Of a DNA stretch of 64,000 nucleotides, positions 51,383 through 60,026 are shown in pieces. Position 1 is the stretch's first letter. Every line of letters begins with the position of its first letter. Source of the stretch: Nannocystis sp. RBIL2 (lineage in GTDB: Bacteria > Myxococcota_A > Polyangia > Nannocystales > Nannocystaceae); NCBI RefSeq assembly GCF_026626745.1, contig NZ_JAPNJW010000001.1:4882001-4946000 (forward strand). The letters are read 5' to 3'. Made by a program: the position numbers and the translations under genes. Below the pieces are notes generated by a model, which saw nothing but the letters and a program-made list of their open reading frames with translations, did no database searches and had not been told where the DNA came from.

Positions 51383-51961
51383 ATGCGCCGTCGTTCCCTG
51401 CTCGCCGCCGCCTGCACCGCCCTCCTGCCCGCGCGCTCGCATGCGCGGCCGCCCGAGATCGACGTCGCGGCCAGCAACGCGGAGTTGTTCGCGCGCCTTC
51501 GCGCTCCCGGCGCGCCGCTGCGGGACTGGCAGTGGATCGTCGTGCATCACACCGCGGCCGAGTGGGCCACGCTCGAGGGCATCGACCGCTACCACCGCAA
51601 GCGCTTCGGCGACCCGCTCGGGGCCGAGTATCACTTCGTGATCAACAACGGCAAGAAGCGCGCGGCGGGGCTCGTCGAGGCCGCGCGCTGGCGCTATCAG
51701 GAGCTCGCCGCCCACCTCTTCAAGCCCGAGAACGCCCCGGCCTCGATCGCCATCTGCCTGATCGGCGACTTCGAGGAGCGGCCGCTGCCCGCGGCGATGC
51801 TCGACGCCCTCGTCGACCTCACGGCCGCCCTCATGCGCGAGTGCTCGATCCCCGGAGAGCGCGTCAGCACCCACCGCGTCGTCGACGACAAGCTCACGCA
51901 GTGCCCCGGCAAGCACTTCCCGCGGGCCGAGTACCTCCGCCGGATCGGCGCGGGGACATGA
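51383..51961 (+). CDS. N-acetylmuramoyl-L-alanine amidase / PGRP-like protein
   Basis: 192-residue exported zinc amidase of the Amidase_2/PGRP fold. Signal peptide at the N-terminus (RRRSLLAAACTALLPARSHA). The zinc and catalytic residues include H55/H56 in IVVHHTAAEW, a second His in VSTHRVVDDK and a Cys in TQCPGKHFP; ICLIGDFE is typical. It would cleave the amide between N-acetylmuramic acid and L-alanine of peptidoglycan. The start lies 246 nt from the divergent M16 gene. A longer frame on the opposite strand has no domain support. Confidence 0.88.
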   Translation: MRRRSLLAAACTALLPARSHARPPEIDVAASNAELFARLRAPGAPLRDWQWIVVHHTAAEWATLEGIDRYHRKRFGDPLGAEYHFVINNGKKRAAGLVEAARWRYQELAAHLFKPENAPASIAICLIGDFEERPLPAAMLDALVDLTAALMRECSIPGERVSTHRVVDDKLTQCPGKHFPRAEYLRRIGAGT

Positions 51962-52002
51962 CTCTTCGGACAGGTATCGACCATTCGTCGATCGCCGCGT
52001 GA

Positions 52003-52008
52003 TACAAT
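52003..52008 (+). promoter_or_regulatory. TANNNT -10 element (TACAAT)
   Basis: TACAAT lies 8 nt before the ATG at 52017. Confidence 0.5.
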
Positions 52009-52016
52009 CCGCGGCG

Positions 52017-53408
52017 ATGCTCGCGTCGCTCCGCACCACCATCGCCCGCACCACCGATCGCGCCGCCATTCGTATGACCGGCGGGGCGCGGCGGCCCGGG
52101 GAGCCGCCGATCGTCCGCCCGCGCCTGCCCTTCCTCGGCCACGCGCTCGAGATGGGGCGCGACCTGACCGCCCTGCTGCGCGAGTGCCAGCGCGAGCACG
52201 GCGACGTCTTCACCCTGCTGGTGGCCGGCCAGCGCATGCACTTCGTGTGCGACCCGCTCAGCTACCCGCAGGTGCTCAAGGCCCAGGACAACCTGACCTT
52301 CCACGAGATCGGCCAGGAGATCGGCACGCGCGCGTTCGGCTACTTCTCGCCGCCGGCCGGCCCCGAGCTCGACGAGCTCGAGCGCTATTATCACGACCAC
52401 CTCAAGAACGCCGCGCTCGCGCCGCTGACGGCGCGCATGGAGGAGCGCCTGCGCGTCGCCTTCGACCGCTTCACCGGCGACGACTGGCAGGACGAAGGGC
52501 TGTTCGACTTCAGCGCCCGGGTGATCTTCGCCGCCGGCATGGAGACCCTGTACGGCGAGGGCATCGCCGACGACGCCGCGGTGCGCGACTTCCAGCGCAC
52601 CGATCGATGGTTCCCGCTGCTCGCCGCGGGCGTCCCTGCGGGCGCGTTCCCCGGGCTGCTCCGCGCGCGCGAGCGGCTGCTCGCCCGCGTCGACCGCATG
52701 CGCCCCGACGCCAGCGCCTTCATCCGCGCGCGCGACCTCCTGCTGGCGAAGATGACCACCCCGCGCAATCGCCAGCACCTGCAGGCCGCGATCGTGTGGG
52801 CCTCGCAGGCCAACACCCTGCCGGCGGCCTTCTGGTCGCTGGCGCACCTGTTGTGCGACCCGCCGGGTCGGGCCGCGATCGTCGCGGAGGTCGAGGAGCG
52901 CGGCTTCGGCGACTTCAAGCGCCTGCCCCGGCTGTTCAGCAGCATCTGCGAGTCGCTGCGGCTGTGCAGCGAATCGCTGACGATCCGCCTGGTCCACCGC
53001 GACTGCGAGCTCGCCCTGGCCGATGGCCGCACGGTCGCGCTGCGGGCCGGCGACCGGGTCGCGCTGTGCCCCCAGTTGATGCACCGCGATCCGGAGATCT
53101 TCCCCGACCCGGAGCGCTTCCGCTTCGACCGCTTCCTGTCCGAGGGCGGCGGCCCGCGGCAGTTCAGCAAGGGCGGCCAGCGCGTGCCGATCCCGCTGAT
53201 GCCCTACGGCGGCGGCGTCAGCATGTGCCCCGGCCGCTTCCTCGCCAACAACGAGGTCATGCTGTTCGCCGGCCTCGCCCTCACCCGACTCGACATCGAG
53301 CTGCTGGAGCCGAGCCTGCCGCCGCTCGACAAGACCCGCGCCGGCCTCGGCGTCCTGTCCCCGACCCGCGAATTGCGCTGCCGGATCCGCCGCAAGCCGC
53401 GGGCTTGA
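52017..53408 (+). CDS. Cytochrome P450, CYP7/CYP8-like
   Basis: 463-residue P450. The I-helix reads WASQANTLPAAFWSL near residue 261, the form found in animal CYP7A/CYP7B/CYP8 sterol hydroxylases and prostacyclin synthase, which lack the usual acid-alcohol pair (A/G-G-x-D/E-T). ExxR is in ESLRLCSESLTIRLV. The haem loop is MPYGGGVSMCPGRF, with C404 as ligand and Tyr at the position usually Phe. Sequence similarity to the eukaryotic clade is by eye; such enzymes in bacteria are little studied and may act on steroids, prenyl lipids or peroxides. A hairpin follows the stop in the convergent gap. ATG 52017 rather than the GTG at 51999. Confidence 0.85.
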   Translation: MLASLRTTIARTTDRAAIRMTGGARRPGEPPIVRPRLPFLGHALEMGRDLTALLRECQREHGDVFTLLVAGQRMHFVCDPLSYPQVLKAQDNLTFHEIGQEIGTRAFGYFSPPAGPELDELERYYHDHLKNAALAPLTARMEERLRVAFDRFTGDDWQDEGLFDFSARVIFAAGMETLYGEGIADDAAVRDFQRTDRWFPLLAAGVPAGAFPGLLRARERLLARVDRMRPDASAFIRARDLLLAKMTTPRNRQHLQAAIVWASQANTLPAAFWSLAHLLCDPPGRAAIVAEVEERGFGDFKRLPRLFSSICESLRLCSESLTIRLVHRDCELALADGRTVALRAGDRVALCPQLMHRDPEIFPDPERFRFDRFLSEGGGPRQFSKGGQRVPIPLMPYGGGVSMCPGRFLANNEVMLFAGLALTRLDIELLEPSLPPLDKTRAGLGVLSPTRELRCRIRRKPRA

Positions 53409-53456
53409 AATCACCGAGCTGGCCTTTCAGACATCTCGTATTTGCACGAACAACGA

Positions 53457-53484
53457 ATGGACATGGTCCGAAGGCCATGTCCAT
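53457..53484. repeat. Hairpin at convergent gene ends
   Basis: ATGGACATGG, TCCGAAGG, CCATGTCCAT: perfect 10-bp stem. A longer-armed variant of the family with the half-sites in inverted order, 11 nt before the stop of the opposing gene. Confidence 0.72.
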
Positions 53485-53495
53485 CGATTCGCGGC

Positions 53496-54086
53496 TCACG
53501 AGGCCGGCGCAGCGGCCACGGCCTTGGGCGGCGGGGTGGCCTCGACGCGGGCGACCTGGGCGCAGTTGAGCTCGCAGGTCGCCTGGTCGGTCGCGCGCAC
53601 GCCCTTGCCGGTGTGGCAGAGCTTGACGCACGACGACAGCTTGGTGAGCACCTCGGGCGGCGGCGAGAAGTCCGCCTGGTCCGCCATGGTGTTGCACGAG
53701 TTGGCGCAGGACTCGCCGTCCTGGCTGCCGTTGCAGCTGCCGAGGCACGAGGTGATGCGGGCGATCGCGTCGTTCTCGGTCGGCTCGGCGGTGCCGCGGG
53801 CCTCGGCGCCGTACGCGGTGTCACAGTTGAGCCGGCAGGTCTTGCGGTCGGTCGCCGCGTGGATGTCGTCACACGAGGTCAGACACTCCGACAGGGTGGC
53901 GAAGGTGCCGACGCCGCTGGCAGACGCGACCGCCGGCGCGGTCTTCGGCGCGACCACGGTCGGCCCGGTGGCGGAGCGCTCCTTGGGAGCCGCCGAGGCG
54001 ACGGCGATCTCCTTCTTGAGCATGTCTTGCTGGTCGCAGCCGACGGCGAGCGCGAGGACGAAGAGGACTTTGAAGGCGTGATTCAT
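53496..54086 (-). CDS. Cys-rich lipoprotein with triple CX3C pairs
   Basis: 196-residue lipoprotein. Leader KVLFVLALAVGC (lipobox LAVGC), an Ala/Pro/Thr linker, then three similar units each with two CX3C motifs: CLTSC...CRLNC, CLGSC...CANSC, and CVKLC...CELNC, spaced by 9-13 residues. The twin-CX3C geometry is that of CHCH/small-Tim helical hairpins joined by two disulfides. Function unknown; perhaps an exported redox-stable binding protein. Divergent from a Cys-rich lipoprotein (54513); AAGGA lies before the ATG. Confidence 0.8.
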   Translation of the reverse strand: MNHAFKVLFVLALAVGCDQQDMLKKEIAVASAAPKERSATGPTVVAPKTAPAVASASGVGTFATLSECLTSCDDIHAATDRKTCRLNCDTAYGAEARGTAEPTENDAIARITSCLGSCNGSQDGESCANSCNTMADQADFSPPPEVLTKLSSCVKLCHTGKGVRATDQATCELNCAQVARVEATPPPKAVAAAPAS

Positions 54087-54512
54087 GACGACTGTTCCTT
54101 TCCAAGCCGTCCATCGACGGGGGTGCTGAAACCCTGTGCGAGGCGGCGGCCGTCGACCCGTGGCAGCCTGCAGCCCCGCGGCCGGCGAGGAATCGCGCGT
54201 CTCTGAATGATCACACCAGAGCCACCGCGCAAATTGCGCTTTCGGCGATTATCCCACGATCCCGCGAATCACAGCAGATCGTGCGCCTCGCCGCCCGCGG
54301 CCGAGCCCGCCGCGGCGCCGCGATGGCGCAGTTGCTCGTACATCGATCACAGCACCTGACCTTTACACCATGTCATCATTGGCAGCGAGGCGACCTGGAC
54401 CGGGCGCGCGGATCCATCCGCGCGCGCAAGAACGGCGCGCCGCGTACGCCTCGGCACTCGGGGACCTGTGCGCCGGCTTGACCGGCCACGGAGCCGCCGG
54501 GAAGATCGGCGC

Positions 54513-55703
54513 ATGATACGCGCGATCATCGGGGGTTTGGCGGTGCTCTGGCTCGGGGGATGCAGCGGCGGCGAGGCGCTCGACACTGGCAACACCAACG
54601 CGTTCACGACCGCCCCGCCGACCATGTCGATGGCGAGCACGGACGGGAACACCAGCACCGGCGCGCCGACGACCGAGAGCCTGCCGACCTCGACCGGTGA
54701 GAGCGGCAGCGACAGCGAAGCGACCACGAGCACGACCGACGCCACCACTGACGCCACTGCCACCGCGACCGCCACCGCCACTGCCACCGCGACGATGGGT
54801 ACGACCGGCGAGCCGGACCCGGTGTGCGGCAACGGCGTCATCGAGACGGGCGAGGCCTGCGACGACGGCAACCAGATCGACACCGACGCCTGTCGCAACA
54901 GCTGCGTCGCCGCGGCCTGCGGCGACGGCGTGGTCCAGATGGGCGCAGAGGCCTGCGACGACGGCAACCAGGTCGACGACGACGCCTGCAGCAACACGTG
55001 CAAGGCGGGCGCCTGCGGCGACGGCGTGGTCCAGATGGGCGAGGCCTGCGACGACGGCAACGTCGTCAACGAGGACGCGTGCCTCAACACCTGCGCGGTC
55101 GCCAAGTGCGGCGACAGCGTCGTGCAAGCCGGCGTCGAGGTGTGCGACGGCGGCGGCGAGACCCCGCAGTGCAACGGTGACTGCACCGCGGCCGCTTGCG
55201 GCGACGGCAAGGTCAATCCGACCGCCGGCGAGCAGTGCGACGCCGGCGGCCAGACCGCGCAGTGCGACGACGACTGCACCACCGCGGCCTGCGGCGACGG
55301 CAAGATCAACCCCGCCGCCGGCGAGGACTGTGACGACGGCAACGTCAACGCCAACGACGGCTGCTCACCCGCGTGCAAGATCGAGGTGCTCGCGCAGAAG
55401 TGCCAGCAGGGCAACGACCCCGGCACCGGCGCCCCGTGGGTCGTGTGCGACGCCAACGCCAACTGGGCCTGGGTCTCCGCCAACAACATGGGCAGCTACC
55501 ACCACGAGCTGATCTGCCAGAACCTCGGCTACGCCGGCGTCGGCCAGATCGGCGGCACCTGCGGCAACGTGTGCGGCTACTGCGAGGGCGGCACCAGCTG
55601 TCAATCCAACGGCCAGCAGGTGTTCGACGGCGGCGGCGCCTGCGGCCAGGACGGCCTCGGGCCCCTGCTCTGCGTCACGGTCCACTGGACTTGCGTGAAG
55701 TAG
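54513..55703 (+). CDS. Cys-rich repeat (DUF4215-like) lipoprotein
   Basis: 396-residue lipoprotein. Leader GGLAVLWLGGCSGGE (lipobox LGGC), Thr/Ser/Ala-rich linker containing a run of TATATATA-like dipeptides, then about six copies of the myxobacterial disulfide repeat (CGNGVIETGEACDDGN, CGDGVVQMGAEACDDGN, CGDGVVQMGEACDDGN and later degenerate copies CGDGKVNPTAGEQCD and CGDGKINPAAGEDCDDGN). The C-terminal 120 residues have further Cys and GSYHHELICQNLGYAG, which resembles scavenger-type (SRCR) or lectin modules weakly. Surface protein of unknown function. Its 3' end overlaps the opposing dehydrogenase-like gene by 29 nt. Confidence 0.85.
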   Translation: MIRAIIGGLAVLWLGGCSGGEALDTGNTNAFTTAPPTMSMASTDGNTSTGAPTTESLPTSTGESGSDSEATTSTTDATTDATATATATATATATMGTTGEPDPVCGNGVIETGEACDDGNQIDTDACRNSCVAAACGDGVVQMGAEACDDGNQVDDDACSNTCKAGACGDGVVQMGEACDDGNVVNEDACLNTCAVAKCGDSVVQAGVEVCDGGGETPQCNGDCTAAACGDGKVNPTAGEQCDAGGQTAQCDDDCTTAACGDGKINPAAGEDCDDGNVNANDGCSPACKIEVLAQKCQQGNDPGTGAPWVVCDANANWAWVSANNMGSYHHELICQNLGYAGVGQIGGTCGNVCGYCEGGTSCQSNGQQVFDGGGACGQDGLGPLLCVTVHWTCVK

Positions 55704-57114
55704 CGCCACCTGTCTTCGCGGACATCTTGCTGCGCAGGTCGATCAGCGCCGAGCGCAGGCCCTCCTCCACCACCGGGTGGTAGAACGGCAGGCGCAGCAC
55801 CTGGTCGACCGTCAGCTCGCTCTGGATCGCCCACGCCAGGAGGTGCGCCAGGTGCTCGCCCGCCGGCGCCACCAGCTCGGCGCCGAGCAGCGCGCCGGTG
55901 GCGTCCGCCCCGTACACGCGCAGCAGCCCGTGGTTCTTGGCCATCACCCGCGCCCGGCCCTGGTCGCCGAAGTCGACCTGGCCGATCGAGCAGGTCGACA
56001 GGTCGAGCGAGTCGAACCGGCGGCCGACAAACGCCACCTGGGGGTCCGTGAACACGATCGACAGCGGCGCGCGGCGCTCGCCCGGCAGCACCTCCGGGAA
56101 CGTCGCCGCGTTGCGCCCGGCGATCTGGCCGTCGTCGATCGCCTCGTGCAGCAGCGGCCGCAGCCCCGCGGCGTCGCCGGCGATGAACACCGGCGCCTCG
56201 CCGCACTGCAGCGTGGTCTTGTCGAACTCGCGCGGCCGGCCCTTGTCGTCGAGCTCGACCCCCGCGCGCTCCAGCTCGAGGCCGGAGAGCCGCGGCGCGC
56301 GGCCGGTCGCCGCCAGCACCAAAGGCCATGTCCCTTCGGACACCTCGCCGTCCTCGCCGCGGAACCTGACCCACACCTCGTCCCCGCGCTCCTCGGCCGC
56401 CTCGAGGTTCGAGCGCGTGTGCAGCGTCATCTCGCGCGCCAGCGCCGACTTGGCCGCCGCCAGCACCGCGGGGTCGCGGATCGCCGCGACCTTGCCGTCG
56501 GCGCACAGCAGCGTCACGCGCGATCCCAGGCGCGCCAGCGCCTGCCCGAGCTCGACCCCGATCGGCCCCGCGCCGACCACCAGCAGGCGCTCGGGGATCG
56601 CCTCGAGCTCGAACACCTTGTCGGAGTCGATCACCCGCGACGACTCGAGCCGCGCCAGGATCGGCGGCAATCGCACGGCCGAGCCGACCGCGACCACCAC
56701 GGCCCGGCGCGCAGTCACCCGCAGGTCGTCGCCGACCGCGAGCACGTTCGGCGCGACGAAGCGAGCTCGACCGTCGATGAGCAGCCCGCGCTCGCTGAGC
56801 GCCTTCGCGTCCTTCAGCTGGAAGCCGACGAAGCGGTCGCGCTCGCGGCGGACGCGGCCCATCACCTCGCCGGGGACCACGCGCGGCTCGCCGGCGTGGA
56901 CGCCGAAGTGCCTGGCCTCGCGGACCGCGTGCGCCGCCTCCGCGGCCGCGATCAGCAGCTTCGAGGGCATGCAGCCGACGCGCGCGCAGGTGGTCCCGAG
57001 CGGCCCCGGATCGATCGCCACCGCGTGCGCCCCGGCCTTCTCGGCCGCCCGCCGGGCGTTGAGCCCCGCCGTCCCCGCGCCGATCACCGCGACATCGACC
57101 GTCTGCTCGCGCAT
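55675..57114 (-). CDS. Dihydrolipoamide-dehydrogenase/mercuric-reductase-like flavoprotein
   Basis: 479-residue pyridine nucleotide-disulfide oxidoreductase. FAD fold VIGAGTAGLNARRAA at the N-terminus, redox disulfide C43/C48 in GTTCARVGCMPSK, NAD(P)H fold VVGAGPIGVELGQAL, the GDAAG FAD motif, and the C-terminal HPVVEE pair in place of HPTxxE. Without a lipoyl-E2 or mer gene nearby it is best called a DLDH-like enzyme of unknown partner. The 3' end overlaps the convergent gene by 29 nt. TATAGT lies 6 nt before the start. A hairpin-family copy is at 56329-56342. Confidence 0.87.
   Translation of the reverse strand: MREQTVDVAVIGAGTAGLNARRAAEKAGAHAVAIDPGPLGTTCARVGCMPSKLLIAAAEAAHAVREARHFGVHAGEPRVVPGEVMGRVRRERDRFVGFQLKDAKALSERGLLIDGRARFVAPNVLAVGDDLRVTARRAVVVAVGSAVRLPPILARLESSRVIDSDKVFELEAIPERLLVVGAGPIGVELGQALARLGSRVTLLCADGKVAAIRDPAVLAAAKSALAREMTLHTRSNLEAAEERGDEVWVRFRGEDGEVSEGTWPLVLAATGRAPRLSGLELERAGVELDDKGRPREFDKTTLQCGEAPVFIAGDAAGLRPLLHEAIDDGQIAGRNAATFPEVLPGERRAPLSIVFTDPQVAFVGRRFDSLDLSTCSIGQVDFGDQGRARVMAKNHGLLRVYGADATGALLGAELVAPAGEHLAHLLAWAIQSELTVDQVLRLPFYHPVVEEGLRSALIDLRSKMSAKTGGATSRKSSGP
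55711..55724. repeat. Hairpin-family variant in overlapping 3' ends
   Basis: TGTC, TTCGCG, GACA: 4-bp stem in the coding end of the DLDH-like gene, 8 nt after the stop of the DUF4215-like lipoprotein gene. Confidence 0.4.
56329..56342. repeat. TGTCC-GGACA hairpin inside a CDS
   Basis: TGTCC, CTTC, GGACA: exact core in the DLDH-like coding sequence (residues EVSEGTW). Confidence 0.55.
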
Positions 57115-57120
57115 GCGGGA

Positions 57121-57126
57121 ACTATA
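57121..57126 (-). promoter_or_regulatory. TANNNT -10 element (TATAGT)
   Basis: On the minus strand TATAGT lies 6 nt before the ATG of the DLDH-like gene. Confidence 0.5.
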
Positions 57127-57172
57127 GCCAAGACTGGCGGCGCGGCGCGCCTGTGCGGATCCGCGCCCGCCG

Positions 57173-57979
57173 TCAGCCCGCGGACGCCCTGCGGCCGGCG
57201 GCGCGCCTGACCTTTTCGACCTGCGTCTTCGGACCTGTCTCTTGCAGCAGGTCCGCGAGCGGGCAGACCCCGAGCGCCGCCAGGTCGGCCGCGGCGGCGT
57301 CGGCCCAGCCGCTGTTGGCGATCGGCGACGCCGGGCTCGGGTGGAGGATCTTGCCGATCTTGGCCCGCGCGCCGACGACCTTCTGCGCCCGCTTCTCGGC
57401 CCACGCGCCGATACCGATCACCCACGCAGGCTCGAGCAGCTCGACCAGGCGCAGCAGGTGGCGGTCGCAGGCGGCCTCGAGCGGGGCGCGCTGGTCGGCG
57501 GGCAGCTTGTCGGGGGTGAAGTTCTTGCCGCTGGCCTCGATGAAGGTGAGCGGGCAGTAGTTGGCGACGTAGTGGCGGTTGAAGAACCGCTCGGCGGCGC
57601 CCCAGCGCTGGGCCACCGCGCCCCACAGGCGCGAGCCGCTGACCTCGGCGCGCGTGCACGCGAACCCTTGCACCGGCCGCTCCGGGTGCTCGCGCGCCGG
57701 TCGCGACACCGGCGCCTCGAGCTTCAGGAAGTCGCGCACCGCCTTGACCTCGCCGAACGGCACCCCCGTCTGCGTCATCCCGAACGGCCCGGGGTTCATG
57801 CCGAGGAACACCACGTCCTTGCGCCCGCGCCCGTAAGCGGCGATGTACGCGGCGTGGGGCGCCCACGCGTAGTCGAGCGGGTGATACACGTGCGTGATCG
57901 GCTCGGAGAACGCGAGGCTCCGGACCTCGTCCGCGAGACGTCTGGCTGCAGCCTGCAGCTCGGCGGCGATCGTCGTCAT
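57173..57979 (-). CDS. SMUG1-family uracil-DNA glycosylase
   Basis: 268-residue DNA repair enzyme. The uracil-binding motif is GMNPGPFGMTQTG at about 60-72, with the Asn of MNPGPFGM in place of the activating residue of UNG, as in SMUG1; the second motif is HPSPASP near residue 215. It would remove uracil and oxidised pyrimidines from single- or double-stranded DNA. The C-terminus is basic. ATG 57979 chosen (MTTIAAEL); a longer frame upstream has no conserved residues. A variant hairpin with arms CGGACCTG/CAGGTCCG lies inside at 57230-57255. Standing alone between the DLDH-like and FIST/STAS genes. Confidence 0.88.
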   Translation of the reverse strand: MTTIAAELQAAARRLADEVRSLAFSEPITHVYHPLDYAWAPHAAYIAAYGRGRKDVVFLGMNPGPFGMTQTGVPFGEVKAVRDFLKLEAPVSRPAREHPERPVQGFACTRAEVSGSRLWGAVAQRWGAAERFFNRHYVANYCPLTFIEASGKNFTPDKLPADQRAPLEAACDRHLLRLVELLEPAWVIGIGAWAEKRAQKVVGARAKIGKILHPSPASPIANSGWADAAAADLAALGVCPLADLLQETGPKTQVEKVRRAAGRRASAG

Positions 57980-58176
57980 GACAGGGCCGCCATACGCCGA
58001 AACGGCGCGCCGCAGCAAGGCCCGGGCATTCGCCGTTTTTGTATGCTCGCTCGCAAGAGTTTCACTGCTGCGAACGTCGCGCGAATCGTCCGCGTGCGTC
58101 GCTCCTTGCAGAGGCAACGAAAACGGCGCCGGCGGGCCATGCCTCGCCGCTTCGCGGCCGACGCGCTCGGCCGCTT

Positions 58177-58854
58177 CTACTGCGCGCGAGAGGCCGCCCG
58201 GGCGCGCAAGATCTCCGCCAGCGCCCCCGCCATGTCGCGCGTCGCCGCCAGCGCCGTCGACTCGAGCCCCAGAGTCACCATCGCCCCCGCCACCGCAGGT
58301 TGCAGGCCGCAGACGATGCAGCGCGCCCCGAGCAGCCGGGTCGCACGGGCCAGCGCGACCACGTGCGCGGCGGTGCGGGCGTCACCGGTGGCCACGCCGG
58401 TGACGTCGAGGATCACGAAGCGGGCGCGGGTGGCAGTGACCTCCTCGAGGGTGCGCGAGGAGATCGCCGCGGCGCGCGCCTCGTCGACCACGCCGACGAT
58501 CGGCAGCGCCAGCACGCCCGGCCACACGCGCAGGATCGGCGTCGACAATTGCGTCACCAGCTCGCGCAGGCGGACGATCAGCTGGTGGTTGTCCGCCTCG
58601 CTGCGGCGCAGCTTCTCGTTGCCGAGCTCGAGCGCGCGCGCGCGTTCGGCCTCGGCCGCGCGGGCCTGCTCGAGCTCGGCGGTGAGGCGGTCGAGCTCCT
58701 CGTTCTTCTGGCGGATGACCTCCATCGCCAGCGCGTGCTGCTGGAAGCTGGCCAGCGCCCGCGTCGCCTTGCGCGCGGCCGCCTCCTTCTCTCGCCGCAG
58801 CGCCGCGACCTCGGCGCGCAGGGCCTCGAGCTCGTATGGGAGTTCCGCGCTCAT
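58177..58854 (-). CDS. Coiled-coil STAS protein, RsbR-like (paralogue 4)
   Basis: 225-residue protein: an N-terminal coiled coil (about 5-95, LEALRAEVAALRREKE...) replaces the PAS domains of the other paralogues, followed by an RsbR-like STAS domain (STPILRVWPGVLALPIVG, ILDVTGVATGDARTAAH). Compared with paralogues 1-3 the VDTGTA segment is changed to TGDARTA, so the second phospho-Thr may be lost. The start overlaps the FIST gene stop (ATGA), so the two form an operon and probably a complex, FIST sensing and STAS output. Confidence 0.85.
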   Translation of the reverse strand: MSAELPYELEALRAEVAALRREKEAAARKATRALASFQQHALAMEVIRQKNEELDRLTAELEQARAAEAERARALELGNEKLRRSEADNHQLIVRLRELVTQLSTPILRVWPGVLALPIVGVVDEARAAAISSRTLEEVTATRARFVILDVTGVATGDARTAAHVVALARATRLLGARCIVCGLQPAVAGAMVTLGLESTALAATRDMAGALAEILRARAASRAQ

Positions 58855-60026
58855 GACGAGGCGCGCGGGTCGGAGTCGCCGAAGGCCAGCGCCGTGAGCG
58901 TCGTGTTGATGGCGAAGCCGCGGAACAGCTCGAAGCAGACGTTCATGCCCGCGGGCGTCGGCGCCGCGGTGAACGCCTGCGACAGGCGGTCGACGATCCC
59001 GTGGCTGTGCGCGGTCCACATGCGGCCGCCGCAGTGGAACAGCAGCGTCGCCGTCGGCGAGCGGACGCGGCGGGGCAGCTCGACGGTGAAGAACTCGTGG
59101 GTCGACTGGACCATGTCGACGCGGCGCATCAGCTCGAGCTCGGCGCCCTCGTCGAGCATGTTGGCGAACAGGATCGAGCCGTCGGGCAGCGGCTTCCACG
59201 GCGAGCGGAGGAAGATCTCCCGGCCCACGCGGACGCCGGTGGGGCGCTCGGAGAAGCCGCGGGGCCGGCCGAATTCGAGCTCGTCGACGCTCACCCCGAG
59301 CAGCTCCGCGTAGCGCCGGGCCGCCGGCTGGCCGTCGATCTCGAGCGCGCGGGTGCACGAATCGTCGACCTTCGTGATTGTCAGCGTCTGCCCCGTCGGC
59401 TCGTACCAATGCGAGCGGAGGGCCGCCCACGGCGCGTCGGTGCGGAACAGTGCGACCAGCGCCGCGTCGGTGGCGACCTCGCCGTCGACGTGGACGTGCG
59501 TCTGGGCGGCCGACGGGTCGAAGATCGTATTGCTGGCACCGCCGCCGACCAGGACCAGGTCCGGGTTGCGATCCAGCATTCCGATCAGCAGCTCTTCCTT
59601 CTTGTAGCGAAAGCCGTCGTCGATCACGAGGCCGACGCAGCGCTCGGTGTCGAGGTCTTCCGGCGGCGTGCCGAGCTCGGCGCAGGCCTGGGCCATCGCC
59701 GCCGCCCCTGCCTCGACCGGCGCCTCGCTCAGGTGCTGGCCGAGCCCGAGGCCGACCTCGAAGTCGCCCGCCAGCCCGGCGAGGACCACGCTGCCGGTGT
59801 GCAGCCCCTCGTGATCGATCTCCCCCGCCGTCGTCGCCCCGATGAGCCGCGTCGTCGCCGGCAAGCGGGCCCGCACCGCCGCATTGAGCGCCCGCTGGTC
59901 GCGGTCGCTCGACGCGAACATCACCGCCAGGCGGGGCGGCGCCCCGAGCCCACGGACCAGCGCTTCGGCGGCCGCCCGAGGGTCCGTGGCCTGGCTCCGC
60001 GCGGTCGTCATCACGATCGATGCCAT
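58851..60026 (-). CDS. FIST domain sensor protein
   Basis: 391-residue soluble sensor with FIST-N (about 1-200: RLIGATTAGEI, GSVVLAGLAGDFEVGLGLG, VLVGGGASN) and FIST-C (200-391: QPAARRYAELLG and the conserved HCGGR segment, then NVCFELFRGFAINTTLT). FIST proteins bind small ligands such as amino acids and are usually linked with signalling proteins. GGAGGTG lies 7 nt before the ATG. Its last 4 nt overlap the downstream STAS gene, with which it forms an operon. Confidence 0.9.
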   Translation of the reverse strand: MASIVMTTARSQATDPRAAAEALVRGLGAPPRLAVMFASSDRDQRALNAAVRARLPATTRLIGATTAGEIDHEGLHTGSVVLAGLAGDFEVGLGLGQHLSEAPVEAGAAAMAQACAELGTPPEDLDTERCVGLVIDDGFRYKKEELLIGMLDRNPDLVLVGGGASNTIFDPSAAQTHVHVDGEVATDAALVALFRTDAPWAALRSHWYEPTGQTLTITKVDDSCTRALEIDGQPAARRYAELLGVSVDELEFGRPRGFSERPTGVRVGREIFLRSPWKPLPDGSILFANMLDEGAELELMRRVDMVQSTHEFFTVELPRRVRSPTATLLFHCGGRMWTAHSHGIVDRLSQAFTAAPTPAGMNVCFELFRGFAINTTLTALAFGDSDPRASS

